64,000 nucleotides of DNA from Azospirillum sp. B21 (GTDB lineage Bacteria; Pseudomonadota; Alphaproteobacteria; Azospirillales; Azospirillaceae): contig NZ_VTTO01000006.1 in assembly GCF_008364825.1 (NCBI RefSeq), positions 372,001 through 436,000 on the forward strand. Direction: 5' to 3'. The notes under the pieces were generated by a model. It was not told the DNA's origin and did not search any database. It was given only the letters and a program-made list of their open reading frames with translations. The position numbers were made by a program, and so were the translations under genes. Positions 9,535 through 18,345 of this stretch are shown in pieces. The stretch's first letter is position 1. Every line of letters begins with the position of its first letter.

Positions 9535-11276
9535 CCACCAGAACCACCGCAATCGACCCCGTCACGCTGGCGGTCCTGAAGGGCCGGCTGGAGCAGATCG
9601 CCGACGAGATGGACGCGACGCTCTACCGCTCCGCCTTCAACCCGATCATCGCCGAGGCGCGCGACGCCTGCCACGGCCTCTACCATGCGGAAACCGGCGC
9701 CACGCTGGTGCAGGGCACCAACGGCCTGCCGATCTTCGTCGGCGCCATGGCCTTCGCGGTCAAGGCGGTGATCGACAAGGTGGCTCGGGAAGGCGACCTC
9801 CACGCCGACGACATCTTCCTGTTCAACGACCCCTATGACGGCGGCACCCACCTGAACGACTTCCGTCTGGTGCGGCCGATCTTCCGCAAGGGACAGCTGT
9901 TCTGCTGGATGGCGTCGGTCGGCCATTGGCTCGACATCGGCGGCAATGTGCCGGGCAACTTCAACGCCCGCGCCACCGACAGCTTCCAGGAAGGCGTGCG
10001 CATCCCGCCGGTGAAGCTGGTCAAGGCCGGCGTGATGAACCACGACCTGCTGGCGATCCTGGCCGCCAATTCCCGCGTGCCGGTGTCGAACTACGGCGAC
10101 TTGAACGGGCAGCTGAACGCGCTGGATCTGGGCGTGCGCCGCCTGACCGAACTGCTGGACGAACATGGCGAGGAGACGGTCGCCGCCGCCTTCGACGCCT
10201 TCACCGCGCGGGCCGACGCGCTGATGCGCAGCGCCGTGTCGAAGCTGCCGGACGGTACCTACAGCTTCGAGGATTATCTCGACAATGACGGCATCACGGC
10301 GGACCGGCTGCGGATCGCGCTGGACCTGACCATCGTTGGCGACCGGATGACTCTGGACTTCTCGCGGTCGTCGGCGCCCTGTGCCGGGCCGCTGAACATC
10401 GCCTATTCCACCGCGGTCGCCTGCTGCTACGTCGCGCTGAAGCATGTCTTCACCGACGTGCCTGCCAATGCCGGCTGCCTCAACCCGATCACCTTCGTCA
10501 TCCCCGAAAGCACGCTGCTGGCGGTGAAGCCGCCGAAGCCGGTCGGCGGCTATACCGAGACGATCCTGCGCGTCATCGGCGTGGTGTTCGGCGCGCTGGC
10601 GCTCGCCGATCCGGCCCGCGCCACCGCCGCCCCCTTCGGCACCATCAACGCGCTGTCGCTGGCCGGCCACCGCAAGGATGGCTCGCGCTGGGTGATGTTC
10701 TCCTTCTTCGGCGGCGGCTTGGGCGGCAATCCGGAGACGGACGGGCTGAACCACGCCAACAACCCGATCTCCACCGCCACCATCCCGCCGGTGGAAATCC
10801 TGGAAGCCGCCTATCCGGTGATGTTCACCCAATGGGCCCTGCGCCCGGACTCCGCTGGTGCCGGCCTGCATCGCGGCGGGCTGGGCGCGGTCTATGAGAT
10901 CGAGGCGCTGACCGACGCCGACGTCTTCCTGCTGGGCGAGCGCGGCGTCTTCGCGCCCTTCGGCGTGGCCGGCGGCACCCCTGCGGCGCTGAACCGCTTC
11001 ACCTGGCAGAGCGACGAAGGCGAGAAGTCGCCGCCTCTGGCATCCAAGGTCACCGACGTGAAGATCCGCGATGGCCAGCGCGTGCGGCTGGAGACGCCGG
11101 GCGGCGGCGGCTGGGGCGACCCGAAGCGGCGCGATGCGGAGGCCGTCGCCCGCGACGTGCGGCTAGGCTATCTCGGCCGTGAGGCGGCACGCAACGCCTA
11201 TGGCGTGGCGCTGACCGACGACGGCGCGCTCGACATCGCCGCCACCGCCACTTTGCGCGAATCCTCCGCCGCCTGA
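9531..11276 (+). CDS. hyuB: Hydantoinase B/oxoprolinase family subunit
   Basis: 581 aa, full length for HyuB. Family motifs: PVTLAVLKGRLEQIADEM at the N-terminus, FNDPYDGGTHLNDF (about 102-115), a GGYTETILR segment and the Gly-rich C-terminal TPGGGGWGDP. Together with HyuA it forms the ATP-dependent N-methylhydantoinase / 5-oxoprolinase / acetophenone carboxylase type enzyme, which either hydrolyses a cyclic amide or carboxylates a ketone. It precedes hyuA, and an amidohydrolase-fold gene follows, which favours ring opening. Substrate not identifiable. Confidence 0.9.
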   Translation: MTTRTTAIDPVTLAVLKGRLEQIADEMDATLYRSAFNPIIAEARDACHGLYHAETGATLVQGTNGLPIFVGAMAFAVKAVIDKVAREGDLHADDIFLFNDPYDGGTHLNDFRLVRPIFRKGQLFCWMASVGHWLDIGGNVPGNFNARATDSFQEGVRIPPVKLVKAGVMNHDLLAILAANSRVPVSNYGDLNGQLNALDLGVRRLTELLDEHGEETVAAAFDAFTARADALMRSAVSKLPDGTYSFEDYLDNDGITADRLRIALDLTIVGDRMTLDFSRSSAPCAGPLNIAYSTAVACCYVALKHVFTDVPANAGCLNPITFVIPESTLLAVKPPKPVGGYTETILRVIGVVFGALALADPARATAAPFGTINALSLAGHRKDGSRWVMFSFFGGGLGGNPETDGLNHANNPISTATIPPVEILEAAYPVMFTQWALRPDSAGAGLHRGGLGAVYEIEALTDADVFLLGERGVFAPFGVAGGTPAALNRFTWQSDEGEKSPPLASKVTDVKIRDGQRVRLETPGGGGWGDPKRRDAEAVARDVRLGYLGREAARNAYGVALTDDGALDIAATATLRESSAA

Positions 11277-11296
11277 CGATTCCGGGATCCAAGACC

Positions 11297-13369
11297 ATGA
11301 GCAAGGGTATTTCCAAGGGCGCAATCGTCGGCGTCGATGTCGGCGGCACCTTCACCGACCTGTTCCATTACGACGAGGCGCGCGGCAGCTTCCGCACCGC
11401 CAAGGTGCCCTCCAACCGCGGCGACGAGGCGGTCGGCTTCCTCGCCGGGCTGCAGAGCTTCGGCCCGGTCGCCGAACTGGGCTCCATCGTCCACGGCACC
11501 ACCGTTGGCACCAACGCGCTGCTGGAGCGCAAGGGCGCCAAGGTCGGTCTCATCACCACCGCCGGCTTCCGCGACGTGCTGGAGATGCGCCGCCGCGACC
11601 GCCGCCAGACCTGGGGCCTGTGGGGCGATTTCGTCCCCGTCGTCGACCGCGACATGCGGCTGGAGGTGGCGGAGCGCACGCTGGCCGACGGCACGATCCG
11701 CACCGAAATCGACCCGGAGGAGGTCCGCGCTGCGGCCCGCCGGCTGGCCGACCAGGGGGCGGAGGCGCTCGCCATCGTCTTCATCAACGCCTACGCCAAC
11801 CCGGCCAACGAGCTGGCGGCGCTGGAGGCGGCGCGCGAGGTCTGGCCGAACGCCAATCTCGAATGCTCGTCGCGCATCCTGCCGGAAATCCGCGAGTTCG
11901 AGCGCACCTCCACCACCGCTCTCAACGCCTATCTCCAGCCGGTGGTCGGCAGCTATCTCGCCAAGCTCGACAATGCGCTGGCAGGCGAGGGGTTCGGCGG
12001 ACGCTTCCACATCGTGCAGTCGAACGGCGGCGTCATGTCCACCGACACCGCGCGGCGGCTGCCGGTGCGCACCGCCCTGTCGGGGCCGGCGGCAGGCGTC
12101 ATCGCCGCGGCGGCGATCTCCAAGGCGGCCGGCTTCCCCAACGTCATCACCGGCGACCTCGGCGGCACCAGCTTCGACGTGTCGCTGGTGGTGGAGGGGC
12201 AGACCATGCTGGCCGCCCAGACCACCATCGATTTCGGTCTGGTCGTCCGCACCCCGATGATCGAGATCACCACCATCGGCGCCGGTGGCGGTTCCATCGC
12301 CGGAGTCGATCCCGGCGGCATGCTGCAGGTCGGGCCGGAGAGCGCCGGCTCGCGGCCCGGACCGGTCTGCTACGGCCAGGGCAACACCCGCCCGACGCTG
12401 ACCGACGCCAACGTCCTGCTCGGCCGCATCAATGCCGAACGCCCCATCGGCGGCAAGCTGGCGCGGCTGGACGTCGATGCCGCCCGCAAGGCTATCGCCA
12501 CCCATGTCGCCGAGCCGCTCGGCCTCGACGTCATGGCGGCGGCGGAGGCGGTGGTGCGCATCGCCAACAGCAAGATGGCCGGCGCCATCCGCCTCGTCTC
12601 CATCGAGCGCGGCCACGACCCGGCCAAATTCGCCGCTGTGCCCTTCGGCGGCGGCGGCGCGCTGCATGTCGGCGCGCTGATCAAGGAGGTCGGCTTGAAG
12701 GCGGCACTGGTGCCGCGCTTCCCCGGCGTGACCTCCGCACTCGGCTGCGTCATCGCCGACATCCGCCACGATCAGGTGCAGACGGTCAACCTGCCGCTGG
12801 CCGGCATCGACGCCGCGTCGCTCGACCGCCGCATGGTGGAGGAGGCAACCGCCGCCCGCGCTGTGGTGGAGGCCGCGGGGCTCAGCGTCGAGCGCATCGA
12901 CCTCGTCTTCGAACTCGACATGCACTACATCGGCCAGACCCACACGGTCGCCGTGCCGCTGCCGGTATCGGTCGAGAACGGGACGACCGGCATCGACGAG
13001 GCGACCATCCGGACCGCCTTCGAGCGCGCCTATCAGGCGTCCTTCAGCCGCTTGCTGCCGGGCGTCGGCGCCAAGATCGTCAACCTGCGCACCGCCGCCA
13101 TCGGCCGCCGTCCGCATTTCGACCTCTCCGCGCTCGCCCCGGCCGCCGGGACGACGGTGGAGGGTGCCCATGCCGGGTCGCGGCCGGTTTGGTTCGACGG
13201 GGCTTGGCACGAGACCGCCGTCTACAACCGGCTGGACCTTCCGGTCGGCGCCGTGATCCAGGGGCCGGCGATCCTGGAGCAGCCGGACGCCACCACGGTC
13301 ATTGACCCCGACCTGAGCGCCCGCGTCGACGGTTACGGCAACGTCATCGTGGAAAGGAGCGGCCGATGA
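11297..13369 (+). CDS. hyuA: Hydantoinase A/oxoprolinase family subunit
   Basis: 690 aa, the ATP-binding (ASKHA-fold) partner of HyuB. The phosphate-binding signature VGVDVGGTFTDLF lies at residues 13-25; the second nucleotide motif GDLGGTSFDVSL and the GAGGGSIA loop are intact. Homologues activate the substrate carbonyl by phosphorylation with ATP. The stop overlaps the next gene (ATGA at 13366), so the amidohydrolase-like protein is translationally coupled to it. Starts at ATG 11297 with only a weak ribosome-binding site. Confidence 0.9.
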   Translation: MSKGISKGAIVGVDVGGTFTDLFHYDEARGSFRTAKVPSNRGDEAVGFLAGLQSFGPVAELGSIVHGTTVGTNALLERKGAKVGLITTAGFRDVLEMRRRDRRQTWGLWGDFVPVVDRDMRLEVAERTLADGTIRTEIDPEEVRAAARRLADQGAEALAIVFINAYANPANELAALEAAREVWPNANLECSSRILPEIREFERTSTTALNAYLQPVVGSYLAKLDNALAGEGFGGRFHIVQSNGGVMSTDTARRLPVRTALSGPAAGVIAAAAISKAAGFPNVITGDLGGTSFDVSLVVEGQTMLAAQTTIDFGLVVRTPMIEITTIGAGGGSIAGVDPGGMLQVGPESAGSRPGPVCYGQGNTRPTLTDANVLLGRINAERPIGGKLARLDVDAARKAIATHVAEPLGLDVMAAAEAVVRIANSKMAGAIRLVSIERGHDPAKFAAVPFGGGGALHVGALIKEVGLKAALVPRFPGVTSALGCVIADIRHDQVQTVNLPLAGIDAASLDRRMVEEATAARAVVEAAGLSVERIDLVFELDMHYIGQTHTVAVPLPVSVENGTTGIDEATIRTAFERAYQASFSRLLPGVGAKIVNLRTAAIGRRPHFDLSALAPAAGTTVEGAHAGSRPVWFDGAWHETAVYNRLDLPVGAVIQGPAILEQPDATTVIDPDLSARVDGYGNVIVERSGR

Positions 13370-13980
13370 GCAACGCCACCATTCCTGTCGAGCGCACCGC
13401 CCTGCTGGTCTGCGACCTTCAGAACGACTTCATCCACCCGGACGGCGCCTATGGCCGCGCCGGGCAGACGGCGCCGGAAATCCTGGCTCTGCCGGAGCGG
13501 GTGAAGCCGCTGGCCGATCTGCTGCGCTCGCGCGGCGGCTGGGTCATCTCCACCAACTTCACGCTGGTGCCGGGCCGTGGCGGCGAGCCGATGATCTCGC
13601 CCCACCTGAAGGCGCTGCGTCCCTTCCTGGCCAAGGGCGATTTCCAGCCCGGCAGCTGGGGACACCGCACGGTGGACGCGCTGCAGCCCGTCGATGTGGA
13701 GGTGGAGAAGGTCGCCTATTCCGCCTTCTACATGTCGCGGCTGGAATGGGTGCTGCGGAAATGCGGGGTGGAGCGGCTGCTGGTCTGCGGCATCGTCACC
13801 AACGGCGGCGTCGCCTCCACCGTGCGCGACGCCCATGTCCGCGAGTTCGACACCATCCTGCTGGAGGATGGCTGCGCCGCCTTCAGCCGGGAACTGCATG
13901 AGGTCTCCGTCGCCGCCCTGCGCCCGGTCTGCCGCGTGGCGACCGTCGCGGCGATGCTGGAGGAGGTGGCAAGCCGATGA
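13366..13980 (+). CDS. Isochorismatase-fold hydrolase with Gly at the usual catalytic Cys position
   Basis: 204 aa protein of the cysteine hydrolase/isochorismatase superfamily. Asp17 (in CDLQNDF) and Lys115 of the Asp-Lys-Cys triad are present, but in the GIVTNGGVASTVRDA motif the nucleophile position (148) is Gly. Amidases such as N-carbamoylsarcosine amidohydrolase have Cys there, while true isochorismatases of the EntB/PhzD type have Gly. Coupled by overlap to hyuA, and its own stop overlaps the flavoprotein start. An amidase step after HyuAB would fit the pathway, but the missing Cys argues for a different (vinyl-ether or enol hydrolase-like) or non-catalytic role. Confidence 0.85.
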   Translation: MSNATIPVERTALLVCDLQNDFIHPDGAYGRAGQTAPEILALPERVKPLADLLRSRGGWVISTNFTLVPGRGGEPMISPHLKALRPFLAKGDFQPGSWGHRTVDALQPVDVEVEKVAYSAFYMSRLEWVLRKCGVERLLVCGIVTNGGVASTVRDAHVREFDTILLEDGCAAFSRELHEVSVAALRPVCRVATVAAMLEEVASR

Positions 13981-15386
13981 GCCGCATCCTGCCCGCCGAC
14001 GGCGTGGAGTTCGAATTCACCGTTCCCGTCGTCGTGATCGGCGGCGGTGCCGCCGGAATGGTAGCCGCACTGGCCGCCCATGAGCAAGGGGCCGGCGTGC
14101 TGGTGCTGGAGCGCGACGCGCTGCCCCAGGGCTCCACCGCCCTGTCGGCCGGGCTGATCCCGGCACCGGGCACCCGCTGGCAACACGCTGCCGGCATCGT
14201 GGACAGTCCGGACCGCTTCGCCGCCGACATCGTCGCCAAGGCGAAGGGCGAGCCCGACCCGGTCGAGGTCGCCCGCGTCACCCAGGCGGTGGGTCCGGCG
14301 CTGGAGTGGCTCGCCGACCGCTACGGCCTGCCCTTCTCGGTGGTGGACAATTTCAGCTATCCCGGCCACAGCGCCCGCCGCATGCACGGGCTGCCCAGCC
14401 GGTCGGGGGCGGAGCTGATCGACCGACTGCGCGGCGCCGTCGAGACCGCCGGCATCGACGTGTTGTGCGAGGCGCATGTGACGGCGCTCTATGCCGATGG
14501 CGGGCAGGTTCTCGGTGTCGAGATCACCCGCCCGGACGGCAGTGTCGAGTTGGTCGGCTGCGGCGTGCTGATCCTCGCCTGCAACGGCTATGGCGGCAAC
14601 AGGGCGCTGGTCGAGCGCCATGTGCCGGAACTGGCCGACGCGCTCTATTTTGGCCATCCCGGCAACCAGGGCGATGCGCTGCTGTGGGGCGAGGCGCTGG
14701 GCGCCGCCACCCGGCACCTGTCGGGGCACCAGGGCCATGGCTCCGTCGCCCATCCCGCCGGAATCCTCGTCACCTGGGCGACGATCACCGAGGGCGGCGT
14801 GCAGGTGAACGTGGAAGGCCGGCGCTTCTCCAACGAGGCGCAGGGCTATTCGGAACAGGCCGCCATCGTGCTGCGCCAGCCCGACGGCATCGCCTGGACC
14901 GTGTTCGACGAGCGCATCGCCGGCATCGCCCGTCAGTTCGAGGATTTCCGGCAGGCCGAGGCGATGGGCGCGGTGCTGGCCGCCGACAGCCCAGCCGAGC
15001 TTGCCCGGCTGATGAAGATCGACGCGGACGCTCTCATCGCGGCTCTGGCCGAGATCGACCGGCTGAAGACGGTGGGTGGAACCGATATCTTCGGCCGCGA
15101 CTTCACCGGCACGGCCCCGCTGGTGCCGCCCTACCGCGCAGTCCGCGTCACCGGCGCCCTGTTCCACACCCAGGGCGGGCTGGTCGTAGACGACGATGCG
15201 CGCGTTCTGGATGCCAATGGTGCCCCGCTGCCCAACCTCTATGCCGCGGGAGGGGCCGCCTGCGGCGTGTCGGGTTCCAAGGCGTCCGGCTACCTGTCCG
15301 GCAACGGCCTGCTGACCGCGGTGGCTCTCGGGCGCATCGCCGGCTCCGCCGCTGCAAGCGCCGCAAAGGAGGAAACCAGCCAATGA
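13977..15386 (+). CDS. FAD-dependent oxidoreductase, fumarate-reductase flavoprotein family
   Basis: 469 aa FAD_binding_2 protein. FAD motif [15 protein letters not shown] (18-32), a second conserved GSTALSAG stretch, and the C-terminal dinucleotide segment [37 protein letters not shown]. The family (fumarate reductase flavoprotein, tricarballylate dehydrogenase, 3-ketosteroid dehydrogenases) introduces or removes a C=C next to a carboxylate or ketone. In this operon it could oxidise a substituted succinate-like acid to the alkene that the LeuCD-type enzyme hydrates. No signal peptide; cytoplasmic. Overlaps leuC by four bases. Confidence 0.85.
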   Translation: MSRILPADGVEFEFTVPVVVIGGGAAGMVAALAAHEQGAGVLVLERDALPQGSTALSAGLIPAPGTRWQHAAGIVDSPDRFAADIVAKAKGEPDPVEVARVTQAVGPALEWLADRYGLPFSVVDNFSYPGHSARRMHGLPSRSGAELIDRLRGAVETAGIDVLCEAHVTALYADGGQVLGVEITRPDGSVELVGCGVLILACNGYGGNRALVERHVPELADALYFGHPGNQGDALLWGEALGAATRHLSGHQGHGSVAHPAGILVTWATITEGGVQVNVEGRRFSNEAQGYSEQAAIVLRQPDGIAWTVFDERIAGIARQFEDFRQAEAMGAVLAADSPAELARLMKIDADALIAALAEIDRLKTVGGTDIFGRDFTGTAPLVPPYRAVRVTGALFHTQGGLVVDDDARVLDANGAPLPNLYAAGGAACGVSGSKASGYLSGNGLLTAVALGRIAGSAAASAAKEETSQ

Positions 15387-16804
15387 CCGTGCAGCCACGC
15401 AGCCTGTTCGAGAAGGTCTGGGACGCCCATGTCGTGGCGACCCGGCCGGACGGACAGGCCCTGCTCGCCATCGACCGTCATTTCCTGCACGAGGGCTCCT
15501 TCCACGCCTTCGGCATGATCGACCATGCCGGCCGCAAGGTGCGCCGGCCGGAGCTGACCTTCGCCGTCGCCGACCATTACGTGCCCTCGCACAGCCGGTC
15601 CAAGCCCATCGCCGATCCCGAGATCGCCAACATGGTGACGATGCTGGAGGCGAATGCCGGCCGCCACGGCCTGCGCCATTTCGGCCTGCACGACCCGGCG
15701 CAGGGCATCGTCCATGTGCTGGCGCCGGAACAGGGGCTGACGCTGCCCGGCCTGACCATCGTCTGCGGCGACAGCCACACCTCCACCCATGGCGCTTTCG
15801 GCGCGCTGGCCTTCGGCATCGGCGCCACCGAGGTGTCGCATGTGCTGGCGACCCAGACCCTGTGGCAGCGCCGGCCCAAGACGATGCGCATCACCGTGGA
15901 CGGGGTGCTGGGGCCGCATGTGACGGCCAAGGACCTGATCCTGGCGGTGATCGCCGCCATCGGCGCCGACGGTGCCGCCGGCCATGTCATCGAATATGCC
16001 GGCAGCGCCATCCGCGCCCTGTCGATGGAAGGCCGGCTGACCGTCTGCAACATGTCGATCGAGGCCGGCGCGCGGGCCGGCATGATCGCGCCCGACGACA
16101 CCACCTTCGCCTGGATCGAGGGGCGGCACTACGCCCCCAAGGGCGCCCTGTTCGACCGCGCAGTGGAGCATTGGCGGACCCTGCCCAGCGACGACGGCGC
16201 CGTCTTCGACCGCGAGGTGACGCTGGACGCCGCCGACATCGCCCCGGCGGTGACCTGGGGCACCAGCCCGGAAACCGCCGTTCCGGTGACGGCGGCGGTG
16301 CCCGATCCGGGGGCGGAGGCCGACCCGGTGCGCGCCGGCCAGATGCGCAAGATGCTGGATTACATGGGCCTCGCCCCCGGCATGGCGCTGGAGGACGTGC
16401 CAATCGACCGCGTCTTCATCGGCTCCTGCACCAATGCCCGGCTGGAGGATCTGCGCGCCGCCGCCGCGGTGCTGCGCGGCCGCCGCGCCGTGGTGCCGGG
16501 GCTGGTGGTTCCGGGATCGGTCCCGGTGCGCCGTCAGGCGGAGGCGGAGGGGCTGGACCGCGTGTTCATCGACGCTGGTCTGGAATGGGGGGAGCCCGGC
16601 TGCTCCATGTGCGTGGGCATCAACGGCGACCTCGTTCCGGCGGGGGAGCGCTGCGCCTCCACCACCAACCGCAACTTCCCCGGCCGCCAGGGGCCGAACG
16701 CCCGCACGCATCTGATGAGCCCGGCGATGGCCGCCGCAGCCGCCGCGACCGGCAGGCTCACCGATGTCAGAAAGCTGGATGTCCGCAAGCTGGGAGCGTC
16801 GTAG
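15383..16804 (+). CDS. leuC: Aconitase-family hydro-lyase large subunit (LeuC-like)
   Basis: 473 aa, the usual LeuC length. The three 4Fe-4S cysteines are visible in FIGSCTN (one) and GCSMC (two), with the substrate-side [12 protein letters not shown] motif. It forms a heterodimer with the product of 16806-17402. Biosynthetic isopropylmalate isomerase, citraconate/maleate hydratase and dimethylmaleate hydratase share this architecture. Its place at the end of a catabolic operon, coupled to a flavoprotein gene and far from leuA/leuB, favours a catabolic hydratase over leucine synthesis. The symbol reflects family only. Confidence 0.88.
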   Translation: MTVQPRSLFEKVWDAHVVATRPDGQALLAIDRHFLHEGSFHAFGMIDHAGRKVRRPELTFAVADHYVPSHSRSKPIADPEIANMVTMLEANAGRHGLRHFGLHDPAQGIVHVLAPEQGLTLPGLTIVCGDSHTSTHGAFGALAFGIGATEVSHVLATQTLWQRRPKTMRITVDGVLGPHVTAKDLILAVIAAIGADGAAGHVIEYAGSAIRALSMEGRLTVCNMSIEAGARAGMIAPDDTTFAWIEGRHYAPKGALFDRAVEHWRTLPSDDGAVFDREVTLDAADIAPAVTWGTSPETAVPVTAAVPDPGAEADPVRAGQMRKMLDYMGLAPGMALEDVPIDRVFIGSCTNARLEDLRAAAAVLRGRRAVVPGLVVPGSVPVRRQAEAEGLDRVFIDAGLEWGEPGCSMCVGINGDLVPAGERCASTTNRNFPGRQGPNARTHLMSPAMAAAAAATGRLTDVRKLDVRKLGAS

Positions 16805-16805
16805 A

Positions 16806-17402
16806 ATGGATCCCTTCGTCATGCTGACCGCGCCGGCGGTGCCGCTCGACATCGCCAACATCGACACCGACCAGCTTCTGCCCGCCCGCTTCCTGAAGAA
16901 GCCGCGCAGCGCCGGCTACGGCAACTTCCTGTTCCATGACGAGCGCAAGCCGGGCTTCCCGCTCGACGACCCGGCCTATGCCGGTGCGCGCGTCCTGGTG
17001 AGCGACCGCAATTTCGGCTGCGGGTCCTCGCGGGAGGGGGCGGTCTATGCGCTGGTGGATGGCGGGTTCCGCTGTGTCGTCGCGCCCAGCTTCGGCGACA
17101 TCTTCGCCGCCAACGCCGCCAAGAACGGCCTGCTGACCGTCACCCTGCCGGAGGATGCGGTGGCGACGCTGCGCCGCCAGCTGCAGGAGAACCCAGGCGC
17201 CGCCGTCACGGTGGATTTGCCGGCCCAGACCCTGACCGGCCCGGACGGACGGGCGCTGTCCTTCGCCATCGACCCGTTCAAGAAGGAATGCCTTGTCGAA
17301 GGGCTGGACGACGTGGCGCTGACCCTGCGCCACCAGGACGCCATCGACGCCTTCGACCGGGCCGACGCCGAGGCCCGGCCGTGGGTGGTGCCGGGGGCCT
17401 GA
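16806..17402 (+). CDS. leuD: Aconitase-family hydro-lyase small subunit (LeuD-like)
   Basis: 198 aa swivelling-domain subunit. NIDTDQLLPARFLKK at about residues 15-29 and the active-site FGCGSSREGA motif (about 68-77) are intact. Starts one base after the leuC stop; a longer in-frame start inside leuC is rejected. Last gene of the plus-strand operon; the convergent ltnD-like gene ends 22 bases further. I see no convincing terminator in that gap. Confidence 0.88.
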   Translation: MDPFVMLTAPAVPLDIANIDTDQLLPARFLKKPRSAGYGNFLFHDERKPGFPLDDPAYAGARVLVSDRNFGCGSSREGAVYALVDGGFRCVVAPSFGDIFAANAAKNGLLTVTLPEDAVATLRRQLQENPGAAVTVDLPAQTLTGPDGRALSFAIDPFKKECLVEGLDDVALTLRHQDAIDAFDRADAEARPWVVPGA

Positions 17403-17424
17403 GAAAAGGGCTCCCGGACCTCAC

Positions 17425-18312
17425 TCAGCGCGGCAGGGGCGTGCCGTTGACCGCGTGGTAGCTGCGGATCACCTGGCTGTCGTCCATCGCGCCCTCGCCG
17501 CGGCCGGAGGTCGCCAGGAACATCTGGTGGGCGACGGCGGCCAGCGGCAGGGCGGCCTTGGCGTCGCGCCCGGCCTCCAGCACGATGCCGAGATCCTTGA
17601 CGAAGATGTCGACGGCGCTGGTGATGCCGGGCTCCGCCTCCAGCATGCGGGGCCCGCGGTCCTTCAGCATCCAGCTGGAGGCCGACGACCCGCTCATGAT
17701 CTCAAGCAGGACCTTCAGATCCACGCCGACCTTGGCGGCCAGCGCGAAGGCCTCCGCCACCACGGCGATGTGGACGCCGCACAGCAGCTGGTTGACGGTC
17801 TTCACCGTGGCGCCCTGCCCCGGCGTCTCGCCGACATGGAAGACCTTGTCGCCCATGGCGGCCAGGACCGGGCGGACCCGCTCCACCGTCGCGGCCGGCG
17901 CCGCCGCCATGATCGACAGCGTGCCCGCCACGGCTCCCACCACCCCGCCGGAGACGGGGGCATCGACGAAGCGGCGCCCGGCCGCCTCCACCCGCTCCGC
18001 CAGGGCGGCGACCGCGCCCGGCGGGCAGGTTGCCATCAGGATCACCGCCGCACCGGCCGGCAGGGCCTCCAGTGCGCCGTCGGCGAAGAGGGCGGCGTCG
18101 GCCTGGGCGGCATTCACCACCATCAGCACCAGCGCGTCCGCATCCACAGCCGCAGCAGCCGCGCTGGAGACGCCCTTCCCGCCCGCACTCTCCAGAGTCC
18201 GGACACTCTCGGCCCGCACATCGGAGCCCTGAACCTTGAAACCCTTCGCCAGCAGATTGCGCGCCATGGGCATGCCCATGGAGCCGAGGCCGATGAATCC
18301 GACTGTCGTCAT
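17425..18312 (-). CDS. ltnD: L-threonate dehydrogenase-like, 3-hydroxyisobutyrate dehydrogenase family
   Basis: 295 aa NAD(P)-dependent beta-hydroxyacid dehydrogenase. Nucleotide motif GFIGLGSMGMPMA at the N-terminus, substrate motif DAPVSGG (117-123) and catalytic Lys171 in GATVKTVNQLL. Segments such as LVVNAAQ-like LMVVNAAQ, LLCGVHIAVVAEA and SAVDIFVKDLG resemble the LtnD/YgbJ subgroup, which oxidises L-threonate and related four-carbon acid sugars, more than 3-hydroxyisobutyrate dehydrogenase. No OtnK-type kinase or OtnC aldolase gene lies nearby, so the exact substrate is open. Last gene of the minus-strand TRAP/transketolase operon. Confidence 0.85.
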   Translation of the reverse strand: MTTVGFIGLGSMGMPMARNLLAKGFKVQGSDVRAESVRTLESAGGKGVSSAAAAAVDADALVLMVVNAAQADAALFADGALEALPAGAAVILMATCPPGAVAALAERVEAAGRRFVDAPVSGGVVGAVAGTLSIMAAAPAATVERVRPVLAAMGDKVFHVGETPGQGATVKTVNQLLCGVHIAVVAEAFALAAKVGVDLKVLLEIMSGSSASSWMLKDRGPRMLEAEPGITSAVDIFVKDLGIVLEAGRDAKAALPLAAVAHQMFLATSGRGEGAMDDSQVIRSYHAVNGTPLPR

Positions 18313-18345
18313 TGTTTGAACGTCCTTGGATAGAGTGCAGCCGGC

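Noticed and set aside
11198..13210. 670-codon open frame on the minus strand
   Set aside because: Shadow of hyuA, His/Gly/Arg-rich, no recognisable fold, no ribosome-binding site.
17403..17424. Terminator between convergent leuD and ltnD-like genes
   Set aside because: Only 22 bases with no inverted repeat; nothing to annotate.
17425..18312. Annotation as valine-pathway 3-hydroxyisobutyrate dehydrogenase
   Set aside because: No valine-degradation genes nearby, and several segments (VVNAAQ, GVHIAVVAEA, SAVDIFVKDLG-like) match the LtnD/YgbJ group better.
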